From NCBI RefSeq assembly GCF_030867095.1, contig NC_081831.1, positions 49,227,319-49,291,318 on the forward strand: a stretch of DNA of 64,000 bases, written 5' to 3'. The stretch is from Alligator mississippiensis. Lineage: Eukaryota > Chordata > Crocodylia > Alligatoridae. Position 1 is the stretch's first letter. The number at the start of each line of letters is the position of its first letter. Positions 22,029 to 33,280 of the stretch are shown here, in pieces. Position numbers and translations under genes: made by a program. Under the pieces are notes generated by a model. The model was given only the letters and a program-made list of their open reading frames with translations, was not told where the DNA came from and did not search any database.

Positions 22029-24427
22029 CTAACTCTCTTTCTCACCTGAACCTTCCCCCAGGTACCCCAAGCACACACATACAACACACTGTACCATCCA
22101 AGTTAGGAACATACCTGTGTGTATGTGTAGGTGGGTTATATGTGTGAGAAGAGGTAATTGTGTGCATATGTGTATATATATGTCATTGTGGGCATGATAT
22201 ATGAATTAGTGATCTGTGTATGTGTACTGAGTATGCGGGTATGGACAATTGATTTTTGTCTAACTTTTGGGGTGCACAGTGTATGTGCTTGAATTGATGA
22301 TAGGTATGCATGTGCCTAGGCTGGTTTGGGTGTGTGTGTGTGTATGCACCTAATTGATTTCTGTGTTTGTATATGTGCAATTAAGTCACACCCTCCTGTC
22401 TAACAGCACAATATTGAGATCCTGAGAATTGGTCTGACCCCACAGGGCTACATGCCCATATTCTTATTCCTTGAGTAAGTCTCACTAAGCCCACTAAGTC
22501 AACCTACTACTTGTGCTTTGCCTATAGATACCATTGAGTAACATATAGATCAAATATACTGCTTGTTAGTCATGTTTAAACCTTGTGTTTTGTCTTTCTT
22601 GAATGTACATTTGTGTTGGTTAACACAGTTTGGGAGTCAACCAAATATTTGTCTCTAGGGCTTAAAAGGCTGCTTGAAAGAATGAAAACATGCTCAAAAC
22701 ACTAGGAGAGAGAGAGAGAGAGAGAGATACAGTGCACAAGACAGTGAGAGAATGCAAGCACAAGTGAGCTCAGCTCCATCAGTGTAACATGCATTAGTGT
22801 CTATACTTCCTTGTCTAACCAGCATTGTTAAGATTGTTAGCTACAATCCAGTTGTAGATGTACCCCACAAAAGTGAAAGAACACATTTTTTCCAGGAGTC
22901 TATTAGTGTTGTAACAGAGTTAAATCAGGCTCTCTTACTGGTTGGGCTTATGATCTCTGTCTGTTTGGGCTTATGCTTCAGCCTGTTGCAACAAAGGATG
23001 TTTGCTGTTATTGGACCATTCAACCTGCATGTCTGATTGGACTGTCCATGATCCATGGATGTGGCTCAAGGTGATTGGAGAATTCACTCCAAGCTCCTGA
23101 TTGGATGAGCTGCTATCTAAGGGCATGGCCCCCTGAGGGGATAAAAGAAGGCACATGCTGCCCTGATGGGGAGAAGCATGTGGGCATTGAAGAGTTGGGG
23201 TGAGTGAAGAGTGGGTGGTCAAATGAGCCCCAGAAAAGCCTGAAGTCAGCAGGACAAAGCTGGAGTGAGAGCAGGAAGGCAGAGACCAAGGTGCTGCTTT
23301 GAGGGCTGGCAGGTTTCGTGAGACAGAGCAAGACAATGCCTCTCAAATCCAGATTAGCCTGTCAGCATATCCTTTATTTATTATAGATTTGGGAATTGTA
23401 CCACCAGAGGAACCTTCCCTGAGTGTTCACAGCAAGCCTGTGAGGAGGAGGTGGGGAGAGTTACCCATCCCATACAGAGGAGCGTGCCCCATTGAATTCT
23501 GAGCACTTAAGAGAGAATCACAGGTTTTCAGTGAGCCATGAAACAGGACATAAACCCTTCCCAGGGTTGCAGGAGCCTGGTGGTAAGCTGCACAGTGGTT
23601 GCCAGAGTCCCTGCTGAGGGGGAGGGTCTGGGATCTGGCTGAAGGAGGTTGGCTCCACCCATACTGCAGGAGGGGTGATTAGTATGAAACTGATCCAGGG
23701 AGGATCTATGACTCTTACACTATAGCGTATAAAACCCTGAAGGGGCTTACCCATGTGAGTGAGTCAAAACTTTGCTGCCTCTCCTGTGGGGGTGGAGAGT
23801 GTGTGTAAAAGGCTGGGTTGTTACTCTCATCCAGGACCAGTGTGACATTTATCACCAGGAATTGTACAATGTCACTAGAAGCAACATAGGATGAAACTCA
23901 TCTAGGAACCAATCTGAGGGTCCAGTGTACAGGATTCTCACGCCCCCTGCCCCCCTAAGAATGCTCCCAAATTTCCAAAAGAAGAGGCTGTTTGGGGGGT
24001 TTCATACTGTTGTAGCATATGTATAATAATTATTAGTATATAATAGTTATTAGTATCTTTGTTGGTGTGTATATTGATCCTTATGATCTTTTCTACCTCT
24101 CCTTTTCTCCCTGTGTAGATACATTTTATATAGTTAAATATTGAGTGTTTTCTGATCAAAGGTTTTGAGGCTCCAGGTGTCCTTTTGTAGGCAGACTGCC
24201 TGGTCTAGGAAGCGGGGCTCAAAGGCAAAGACCCCAGGGATCCATAACTGGTCACAGCTGGTGGGCAGCTCTGCTACTTGGGTTACAGTGTCCTTCTCAG
24301 AGAAGCACTACTGACTAACATGAGGAGCATTTTTCTCCCAGTGGCAAAACCCTACATCTGTGTTGCTCTTGGTAACATGCTTACCTAGATAGGAAAGACT
24401 GGATCCTGAAAAAAAATGTGACAACAT
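22029..24427. other. non-coding stretch with simple repeats
   Basis: Bases 22110-22380 are rich in TGTGTA words (decayed TG microsatellite). A clean (GA)n run lies at 22705-22728. Bases 22900-23930 are GC-richer, with GGATAAAAGAAGG at about 23138 and TATAAAACC at about 23728; these may be pieces of another LTR-like repeat, but no ends could be set. No gene was recognised. Confidence 0.4.
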
Positions 24428-25880
24428 GATTTATTGGATTAATTGCACAATTAATTTAGACCAGCTAAATTAACTATCACACCATGAAAAAGGTCTAACT
24501 CATTGTTAGGGTAACGATATGGATTTTGAGTGTTGGGGTAATGATATGGAATCTGGAGTGTGCTGGGCGTGCAGATGAATAAAAGTTTGGGGTTTTTTTC
24601 CTGTGTCTCAGCAGAAGCTGCTGGTCACAAGGCTGAATTATATATTAAAAGTAACCTCAGCAAAAACTGCTAGTCACAAGGCTGGCATATATATTTTAAT
24701 ATATATTAAAAATAACTAACTTGGCTAATGCTTAAGTAAGTGGATTCTTAACAAAAGGATAGAGTGCAAAGTGCATGATGTGTTGGGTAAAAATAGAATG
24801 TAGCCCACCAGCGTCAGGAGACAAAGCAGAAATATGGCCTTGGAGATGGTGCTGAAGTCAGCAAGAAAACCAGAAAGAACCAGTGAGAAACCACAGGTGA
24901 CCAAAAGAAGAGGGGGGTCAAAATCGTACTCGTGTCCTCTTAACAGAGAAGCACGTAAATGAATGAAATGCATAGGCAATACCATGCTAGGGAAGCAAAC
25001 AGTAAACAGAGGTGGAGCTTGAGATGGGAGCAGAAATGGGTGGAACTGGAGGGACATAGGCAGGGTGAATGTTAATATGTATGAACCAAGGTGTATAAAA
25101 TGTGAAAAGAACTTATGTTCAATTAGCTTCCTGTCTTGTTTTTTGGGAGCTAGTCCGAAGCTGTCTCCATTCTGAATAAAGCTGTTGCAAGCAATGTGTG
25201 CTGGTGTTTGCTCCCTGCTTGCTCTAGCTAATGAGTAACAGAATCCATGAGCAATTGGACCATCATCTCCCTAGTCATTGGGCACTGCATGGAGTCAGGG
25301 TCTAACATCTGTTATAAAGTTAAAGGTGGAAAATGTATGTTGACTTTATATCTGGTTTCTATCCAGCTTTAATTTGCAGGTATAACAGGGTCTCTGCCCC
25401 TGAGGCTGGAAGCCCCATCAGTTGACCTGGCTTACAGCCACAGGGGTGCATGATGCACAGCTGGGGCTGGCAGTTATGCAGCTCACAGGACTCTCCTCCC
25501 ACCAGTGCCTCATAGCTGCTAAAATAGAGAGTCCCACAACTGCTGGGATTTTCCCTTCTAGTAGTGCCCTGTAGCTGTGAGATTCTCAGTTACCAGCATC
25601 ACCCAAAGGCTGCTGGGACCAAGAGTCTGCAGCTGTGAGACTCTCAGTCCAGGAACCTGCAGGGCACTGCCATGGCTGTGAGTCCCATCAGCTATGGGCC
25701 TTGCAGCTGCAGGAGCTTTCTAACTGCTGATGCAGGGGGATGGAGATCCTGGGCTCCCCGTGTACAAGCAATAAGACATGATACGATCTGATGTTGGATT
25801 CCACAGTCATGTCTCCTGCCATGCACCTGTGGTTTGGCAAGAACCAAAACTGTGTAAATCATGCATCAGATCCTATAACA
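24428..25880 (-). repeat. palindrome-rich DNA repeat (family P), split by an LTR
   Basis: Bases 24428-24503 and 25308-25880 align, in reverse orientation, with 57300-58080. Shared blocks include GGATTAATTGCACAATTAAT, ATAAAGTTA...TGTTGACTTTATA, and the TGCATGAT/CAGCTGGGGCTGGCAG region. LTR family 1 copy 2 sits between the two parts. The family is non-coding and rich in internal palindromes, so a foldback DNA transposon is likely. The outer ends are uncertain. Confidence 0.6.
24504..25307 (+). mobile_element. solo LTR, family 1 (copy 2)
   Basis: Fossil LTR with the same TGTTAGGGTAAC...GGTCTAACA ends as 6981-7751, and AATAAA near its 3' end. It interrupts a family P repeat, which shows that it inserted as a mobile unit and dates it after that repeat. 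No internal retroviral region is attached, and no clear target duplication remains. It looks whole as a solo LTR. Confidence 0.75.
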
Positions 25881-26427
25881 CTTTTTCCTGAATGTCTAGA
25901 GGGGTCTTCAGGGTGCAGACAGAAGTGATAATTTTTGCCTGATCTGGCCCCAGAAAATGGTCCACAGTCATGACCAAACAGAAGTGCATGGCTAAAGACT
26001 GAGCTAAAAGGATCCAATCCCATGAAAATCTGAACCCTTATTGCATAGGTGTTCAGGTGAACACACTCCAAAATGGAGCACATTCTGTAACTTGTGTCTA
26101 TGGAGCTCCCAGCCTGTCACTGTTTTCAGAATTGGGGGGAAAGGGTGTGGAGGGAGTTAGGGCTGTAGTTTTTTTTAGCTGGTACTTGAGGGTGGGGTGG
26201 GTGGATTAGAGCACACCCCCAAGGTGGTGGGGTCCGATCTACCCAAACCAACCTCCAGCACCAGCTGAAGAACCTCTAAAACAAACTTCCTTTGCTCTGT
26301 TTCCCCCTCCCATTCTGAAATTAGCATCCAGGCTGGATAAGGGGAATGGCATTGCCTTGGGAATCAGGCTACAGGCTCACAGCAAGCAGCTGGCATACCC
26401 AACTCCCAGTCCTTCTGTCTGCACCCT
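25881..26427. other. spacer
   Basis: No gene or repeat was recognised. Confidence 0.4.
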
Positions 26428-26690
26428 TAGGGTGCATCCACACATGCAGGCATGTGTGCTTGCTGAAGATCAAATAGAAGTGGCACAAATTTGAGCCAGG
26501 GATTTTTGCCTCAGTGCACGTGCCCAAACATGCACTTTGGTGTGGGGCAAGATGTGCCACTTAGGGCAAAATAACCTTGCCCAGATCCTCTGCAGCCAGG
26601 GGGAGCTAGAGCTTGGAACCAACACCTGTGCTGGCCCCAGCAGTCTAAAAAGCTGCCCTGGCAAGCAGCTCAGGGCTACTTGCCCTCAAC
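26428..26690 (+). repeat. DNA repeat terminus (family H)
   Basis: TAGGGTGCATCCACACATGC at 26428 is an inverted match to ...TGTCTGGATGCACCCTTA ending at 39973. The first 200 bases also resemble 46205-46745 (AAGTGGCACAAA, GGGGCAA). It is probably a non-autonomous DNA transposon. Immediately to its left the sequence TGCACCCTTAGGGTGCA is palindromic. Confidence 0.45.
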
Positions 26691-26915
26691 AGCTTCTGAG
26701 GGAGGAGCCTCTGGGAGGAAGTTGACCACACCCCTTCCTGTCTCAGGTGGTTGCTGCTGCTACTGCTAGCTTGGTCTCAGGAGCTTCTGGGGAGAAGATG
26801 GCCACACCCCTTTTTGCCTCTGGCTACTGCTAGTTACTGTCTTGTTCTCAGAGCTTTTGGGGACAAGTTGGCTACATCCCTTCCTGCCTTGGACTGCTGC
26901 TGCCCCTGACCCCCC
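26690..26915. repeat. minisatellite of about 75 bp, 3 units
   Basis: CAG(A/G)AGCTT(C/T)TGGGGA...AAG(A/T)TGGC(C/T)ACA(C/T)CCC recurs three times, followed each time by CTGCTAC/CTGCTGC-rich sequence. Confidence 0.6.
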
Positions 26916-27873
26916 ACCATGGGGGGAGGTCTTCTGCTGCACAGAGCTTCCCCCCCTCAGGGAGGGGACCACCACACTTAACTGCACCCCAGCATAACAC
27001 CCCAGCACTGCACTCCAGCTTCTGCACCCCTGTTCTGACCTGCTGCCCAGCCCATCTCCAAGCTGTGGTCATGGAACAGCCTGGGGAAGGAGCCTGCACT
27101 GCCTGTGGACCTCTCCCCCAAAATCACTGCAAAAACCTAAAGGTTCCTTGCCCACCACAGTTACCTTGGCAGGCCACCCCCCACCTTCACCTCCACTGTC
27201 ACCTGAAGCACACCCTGAGTGGCTGAACTGGACGGCTCCTACCATTGCTGCTGCTACTGTTATTATCTGTTCTGCTTCTGCCCCCTCTCAGGAGAGAGGG
27301 AGATTCCTTGCTGCACCATCTTGCACCACTCAACAACACACCTGCACTGGTTTACTCCCTAATTGACTGATTGCTCTTGCACTCCCCCACAACTACCTCA
27401 CTGCATCTGATCCTGATTAGTTTTTCTGCCTAATGCTCTAACGCTGATTGACTGGCTGGAGGGCTAAGGGGCTCCTGGACTGATCTTTGACAAATTAAGC
27501 CCCTTCCACCACTCCAGCCATCTTTTACATCTGTCTCAGCAGCCTTCCCTGTGTGTTTTTGCCCTTGTGTGGTAAGTCCTGTGGTCCACTCCTTCTGACC
27601 TGGTGTTTGTTGCGTGTCTGAGTAAGTCTCCCCACCCCTTGTGTGTGTGTTCCCCCTCCCCCACATTCCCCAAGCATAGCCCTTCCAGTTTGTTTGTTTG
27701 TTTTCATGTGGGGCTGTAGTTCAGTGAGCTTCAGCCCCCTTTCCCCCCATTTCCCCCACAACCCAAGCCTGTCCCTATTAGCTTCACCAGCCCCACTGTA
27801 TATTTTGGTTTCTTCATTGTTTTCTCCTCCCTCATGTGAAGCAATGACAGGGCAGGAACCTTCTGGGGGATAG

Positions 27874-28402
27874 ATGCTCCTACAGAGCTTCCTGCAGCCC
27901 CCACTATGGGAGCAGATACCAGCCAAACCCAAGGGGATGCATGCCCCTGCAGTCCCCACCCTAGAGGCAGAGTCCAAACAACCTCCCCCAGGGGTGAAGA
28001 GGCCTGAGATCTCTGCTACCATGGCAGGCAAGACACTGGAAGGGAGCCAGCTGGTCCAGGGGGTCTCCCCTGACCATGTCCCTCCTGAAGGGGTTTTCAA
28101 GCCCCCTTCCCTACCATCAGGTACCAAGGGAAAGGGCAGTGGGAAGGGATCCTCTTTCACCTCCTAGGGGTGGGAAGGGCAAAGGCCCTGCCTCTAAGTC
28201 TAGACCACCAGTGCCTGAAGGGCCAGGTGCGGTACACCAGCCAGCACACCCACTCAACCTGTCCCTGGACCTAGTCCCAGACCCACAAACAGGTGAGAGA
28301 GGCAGTGGTCTGCTGGAAAGAGATGGCCTCCACCTCACTTCACTGGGGAGGAGGCTCCTCTCAGTCAGACTAGCTGACCTACTCAACCGGGCTTTAAACT
28401 AA
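27874..28402 (+). pseudogene. CR1 ORF1, C-terminal part
   Basis: The frame at 27874-28167 and the following frame at 28205-28402 give the typical end of CR1 ORF1: SGLLERDGLHLTSLGRRLLS followed by VRLADLLNRALN just before ORF2. In CR1 this region is the end of an esterase-like RNA-binding protein. A frame change at about 28167-28200 separates the two pieces, and the N-terminal part was not recognised. Confidence 0.7.
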
Positions 28403-28499
28403 GCCCACCGGGGTTTGGGGGGATTATCACCACCTGGGCAACCTTTGTAAATTCAGCAGGCTAAGGCACTTAAGGGAACCTACCCCTAACCTAGCCCTG

Positions 28500-31298
28500 G
28501 AAGATCTGTGGGGAAGGCAAGGGCCCCCTTGAGACCCTTGCCTACCTATACACCAATGGCAGGAGCTTGGGGAATAAACAGGAGGAACTCATCCTCCTTC
28601 TAAACAAGAATGACTACAACCTCATAGGGATAATGGAGACCTGGTGGGACTCCACCTATGACTGGGCCACAGGTATAGATGGCTATACCCTGTACAGGTG
28701 AGATTTTACAGATACAAGGGGTGGGGGTTTAGCTCTCTGCCAAGGACAGCTACACATCCCTGCAAATTAACATTGGCACCCAGGAAGGATAACTGGAGTC
28801 TCTCTGGGTTAAAATACATGGGTAACGTGGCACAGGGGACATGATGGTAGCAGTCTACTACAGACCTCCTAACCAGAAACAAGAGCTGGACCAGGAATTC
28901 ACCAGGGAACTGCATGAGACTGCATGCTCTCAATGCATGGTTATCATGGGAGACTTTAACTACCTGCACATCTCATGGGAAGAGCATTCAGCCAAATCCG
29001 ATCAGTTGCAAAGCTTCCTCATGTGCACGGATGAGCTCTACCTGACTCAAGAAATCTATGGGCCAACAAGAGGTAAAGCGTTGCTGGACCTGTTACTGGC
29101 CAAAGGGGATGAGATAGTCAGTGACCTAAGAATCAATGGGGAGCTGGGTGATAATGACCATGAGCTGATCACCTTTACTATCCATCACAAAGCTGGCAAG
29201 TCAGTCAGCAATACAGAAGTCCTCAACTTCAGGGAAGTTGACTTTGACAAGCTCAGGAGGCTCATTGTCAAGGCCCTAGGGGACTATGACTCCACAGAAA
29301 GAGGAGCCCAAGAGGAGTGGTTGCTTCTCAAGGGATCAATCCTGAAAGCACAAGGGATGGCCATCCCATCTCAGAGGAAGGGTAGCAAAAGGGCAAAGCA
29401 AATCCCTTGGCTCAGCAGGGAACTGGAGGACCTCCTATGCCTCAAAAGAGAGACTTATAAAGGATGGAAGGCTGGAATTACTACCAAGGAGGAGTACTCA
29501 GCACTGGTCCGTAACTGCAGGTAGTGGATCAGGATAGCCAAGGCTGCAATTGAGCTTCACCTGGCTTCACATATCAAGGACAACAAAAAGTTCTTTTTCA
29601 GATATGTAGGAAGTCAGGAAAAAGCAAGCATAACATTGGACCCCTGCTGAAACAAATGGGACAGCTGATGACCGACACCCAGGAAAAGGCCAATCTACTT
29701 AATGGGTACTTTGTGTCAGTCTTTTATCAGTCCAGTGGGACCACCCTGCCTAGCATGACATGGGATGGCCAGGGTGAGGGTATATTTATACCCAGCATTA
29801 GAGTTAATCTAGTAAAGGATCACCTTGAGAGGCTGGATACCTTCAAGTCAGCTGGTCCTGACAGGATACATCCTAGAGTACTCAAGGAGCTGGCAGGTGT
29901 AATAGCCCACCCATTGGCAAAAATATTTGAAAACTCATGACACTCAGGTGAAGTACCTGAAGACTGGAAGAAGGCCAATGTGGTACCCATCTTCAAGAAA
30001 GGGCAGAAAGTAGATCCCAGGAATTATGGGCCAATCCGCTTGACCTCAATCCCCAGTAAGATTCTGGAGAAAATTATCAGAGACCCTGCTGGATAAGCTG
30101 GCTGAGGGCAACATCCTGAGGGATAGCCAGTATGGGTTTGTCATGGGAAAGTCATGCCTAACCGATGTCATCTCCTTCTATGACCAGGTGACATACCACC
30201 TGGACAAGGGAGAAGAGATTGATGTCACATATCTGGACTTTAAAAAAGTCTTTGATCCAGTGTCCCATGACTTCCTCATGAAAAATTGGCCAACTGTGGC
30301 CTCAGCTACACTACAGTGGCTGGGAAACTGGCTCTGAGGTCAGACCCAGAGAGTAGTGGTCAATGGTAGTGAATCACTATGGTGGTCCAAGACCAGTGGC
30401 ATCCTCCAGGGCTCTGTCCTTGGACCAGTTCTCTTCAACATCTTTATCAATGATGTGGACATTGATGTTGGAAGCGCGCTGGCTAAGTTCACCGATGACA
30501 CTAAAATTTGGGGCATAGCATCTACACCTGAGGACAGGCTGGTGATACAGGCTGACTTGGATAAACTTAGTAAGTGGGTGGATACAAACCTGATGATATT
30601 CAATACCAATAAATGTAAGGTAGTCCACCTTGGGGGGGGGGGGGGAGTCCCTCAGAATGCTTATAGGCTTGGCTGTGCTATGCTTGCTAGCACCACTGCT
30701 GAAAGAGACTTGGGGGTCATGATTGACCACAAGATGAACATGAGCCACCAATGCAATGTTGCAGCTGGTAAAGCTGGTAAAACTCTGGCTTGCATCCATA
30801 GATGCTTCTCAAGTAAATCTCTGGATGTAATCTTCATGCTGTACTCAGCCTTGGTCAGGCCACAGCTGGAGTATTGCATCCAGTTCTGGGATCCTTAATT
30901 CAAGAAGGATGTTGAGAAGCTTGAGAGAGTCCAGAGGAGAGCCACATACATGATCAGAGGGCAAGAGAGCCTCTCTTCATAAGACCTGTTGAGAGCCATG
31001 GGACTCTTCAGCCTGGAACAGTGCAGGCTCGGGGGGACCTGGTGTCTGCCTATAAGTACATAAAGGGTCATAAGGATCATAAGGATCTGAACATCTGTTC
31101 ACCTGAGTGCCCCAAGGTAAAACAAGGACCAGCGGTCATAAACTCCTCCAAGACCATTTGAGGCTGGACATAAGAAAAAAATTATTTACCATCCGAGCCC
31201 CCAAGACCTGGAACAGACTCCCTCCAGAAGTGGTGCAGGCACCTACTCTGGACTCTTTCAAGAAACCTTTGGATGATTATCTTGCTTGTATCCTTTGA
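28500..31298 (+). pseudogene. CR1 ORF2, decayed
   Basis: The endonuclease runs from about 28535 (YTNGRSLGNKQEELILLLNK, then METWWDSTYDWATGIDGY) to 29140 (GDNDHELITF), including MGDFNYLHISWEEHSAKSDQ at about 28948. The linker is 29300-29640. The RT runs from about 29830 (FKSAGPDRIHPRVLKELAG) through YLDFKKVFDPVSHD (30230) to GSVLGPVLFNIFINDVD and the catalytic box FTDDTKIW at about 30490. The C-terminal domain (ALVRPQLEYCIQFW at about 30850, RLDIRKKLFTIRAPKTWNRL at about 31165) follows. A poly-G run at 30632-30645 lies in the frame. Several stops and frame changes interrupt it, for example near 28700, 29521, 29938, 30337 and 30897. Confidence 0.88.
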
Positions 31299-31429
31299 CC
31301 CTAGCTGACTTCCTGGCCCTGGGACAGGGGGCTGGACTTGATGATCTTTGAGGTCCATTCCAGCCCTAATGTCTATGAATCTATTTGAAAAAAACAACAA
31401 AAACAAACAAAACAATGCCCCCCCGGGGG

Positions 31430-33280
31430 GGGGGAACTGCAGCTATGCACAGGCAGCTGTGGGGAGATCTGAAGCTGGGGGGCCTGAACCCTCCACTGAC
31501 AGCCCTTCCAGCTCAGGTAGTGGGGCTCCCATTCCAGCACTCACCCGCAGGCATGGGGTGAAATGCCAACTTCTGAAGCAGGAGAACCTGCATTTTGAGA
31601 CCTGGGTGCAGGCCCTGGCTCAGGTAGTGTGGGGGTCCCAAGATTGTAGCAACCTCCCACTTTCATGGCAAGGGGTATTTTCCTTACCTCAGAGGCCACT
31701 GCACAAAAGGTGATGGAGAGGGGGGCTCATGGTGGAGGGTGAGTACTCCCCCTTAAGCCTGTAGAAGAGATGAGGACCAGGGTGGTCCTCAACTCCATCC
31801 CAGTTTATATCCTGAATTAGTCCCTGCTCCCCCATCTCCAAACCCTGGGGAGAGTTATCTCCCAAGTGGTGGCCCTCTCACTGGGGTGCCAAGACCTCAG
31901 CCTCTGCCACATGCACTCATTCCATCATCAGATCATGATCCAGCTGGCAGTGGGAGTGTGGCTGCAGGTCGAGGGCTGCCTCATGATTCCTTTTCAGGGG
32001 CCCTAGTGAGGATTTTCTATTCACTGGGTGACCTGTGCTGCTTCTGGTGCCACGCCCCGGGGCAGTTGCATCATGAGGGCCCTATGGGCCAGGCAGGGAA
32101 GACATCCACGGGTACCACTGGCAAGAGGGGTGGCCCTACCACCAGCACCCCTCCCCCCTCAGGTGCCCCTCGCCCAACAGCCACAACTACCAGCCCCCAG
32201 TGAGCTCAGAGGACCCTGGCCCACAACAAGGTTTGGCAGAGTCCCAGGGAGGGTAGCAGCAACCAAAGGGAGAAAAGGAGCAGGGCCCCCTGCCTCTAGT
32301 CATGCCCCCAGTAGCTGCCCCAACACCCTAATCCTCACCTTCTCCTACTGGAGCCTGTCCATCAGAGGACCACCCCATGGCTGAGTGGCTATAGGTCCCC
32401 TCTGGGTGCAAAGTCAAGAGGAAGGCTTGAGTACAGCTGGAGGCCTCTGCCATGGAAGACTCCTCCCCCCCTTCCAAGACCACCACATGGAGGGAGGGAG
32501 CAGCCCAGGCTCTGGGGTCTTCCTTGGCTGCACCTTATACCCCACCCCCAAGAAAGATCAAATGGGTGATCCCTGTGGAGGAGGTTTTGGGGCTACTGGA
32601 TAGTCCCAAACAGAAGCACCTCAGTCTGCTGGCCAGGGCCTACCCCCTGAGACCATGGGTGTTGAGGCTCAAAGGAAGGCTCAGCAGTGGAGCCCCCTTC
32701 CTGGGGAGAAACAGGGGCCCTGGGGCTCACTCCAATGAGTCCTGAGGAGGGAGGTCCCCTTTCCCAGGACCCTGGGGCAGACACCCAAAGCCACCCTGGT
32801 GCCTGATGTGTCTCTTCCTTTCCCCTCCCAGAAAAAAACCTCACTTCTAGCCTGCCCCATGGTCCTGAATCAGAGGGGGTTGGGGTGGGGTCCCCTAATC
32901 AACAGGCCAATCTTGTTTGGGACCCTGCACAGATCCCTTAGGGCTCCAGCTCTACCCTACCATCTTGTGAAGGAGCTCCACCCCCAACCTTACCTCCACC
33001 CCTGTCCCAAGGGGCTGCAGAGCTCTCCCAATCCCAATGCCCAAGAACCAGCAGGCTCCATGGAGATTTTAACAGTGTCCTCGCTACTGGCAGGGGAAAG
33101 CAAGGGGCACAAAAGCTGCAATGCCTGGATCTATAGGTGGGCCCGCAGTTTCATAGATGCCCTCTCTACTTATGGGAGGGCGCTGTGCAAGCCATTGGGC
33201 ACCATACCAGGCATTGAGATGCACGAGGCCCCTGCTGAATCATCCACTCTAAACTCTCACAGCTCTGAGGTCATTTAAGA
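31430..33280 (+). pseudogene. Tx1-clade ORF1, decayed
   Basis: Pieces in changing frames match Tx1-type ORF1. LLKQENLHFETWVQALAQVV is at about 31570. LNSIPVYIPN..LLPHLQTL is at about 31790. A CCHC-like knuckle remnant, CCFWCHAPGQLHHEGP, is at about 32034, followed by GKTSTGTTGKRGGPTTS. In intact elements ORF1 binds the element RNA. The knuckle here lacks clear final Cys spacing, and more than three frame changes are present. The C-terminal third (32400-33280) is proline-rich and poorly conserved. Confidence 0.65.

Larger units (their letters stand above)
27400..31386 (+). mobile_element. near-complete CR1 LINE with ORF1 and ORF2 (copy F)
   Basis: This is the longest CR1 in the window. A GC-rich 5' part without clear start (about 27400-27900) precedes a decayed ORF1, then ORF2, then the tail at about 31372-31386 (TGTCTATGAATCTATTTG). 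It is a different subfamily from copies B, E and G, as seen from its C-terminal sequence LRLDIRKKLFTIRAPKTWNR. A Tx1-clade LINE follows almost immediately. The exact 5' limit is uncertain. Confidence 0.88.

Noticed and set aside
27525-28160. 211-codon minus-strand open frame
   Set aside because: Antisense to the CR1 ORF1 region; GC-rich sequence with few stops.
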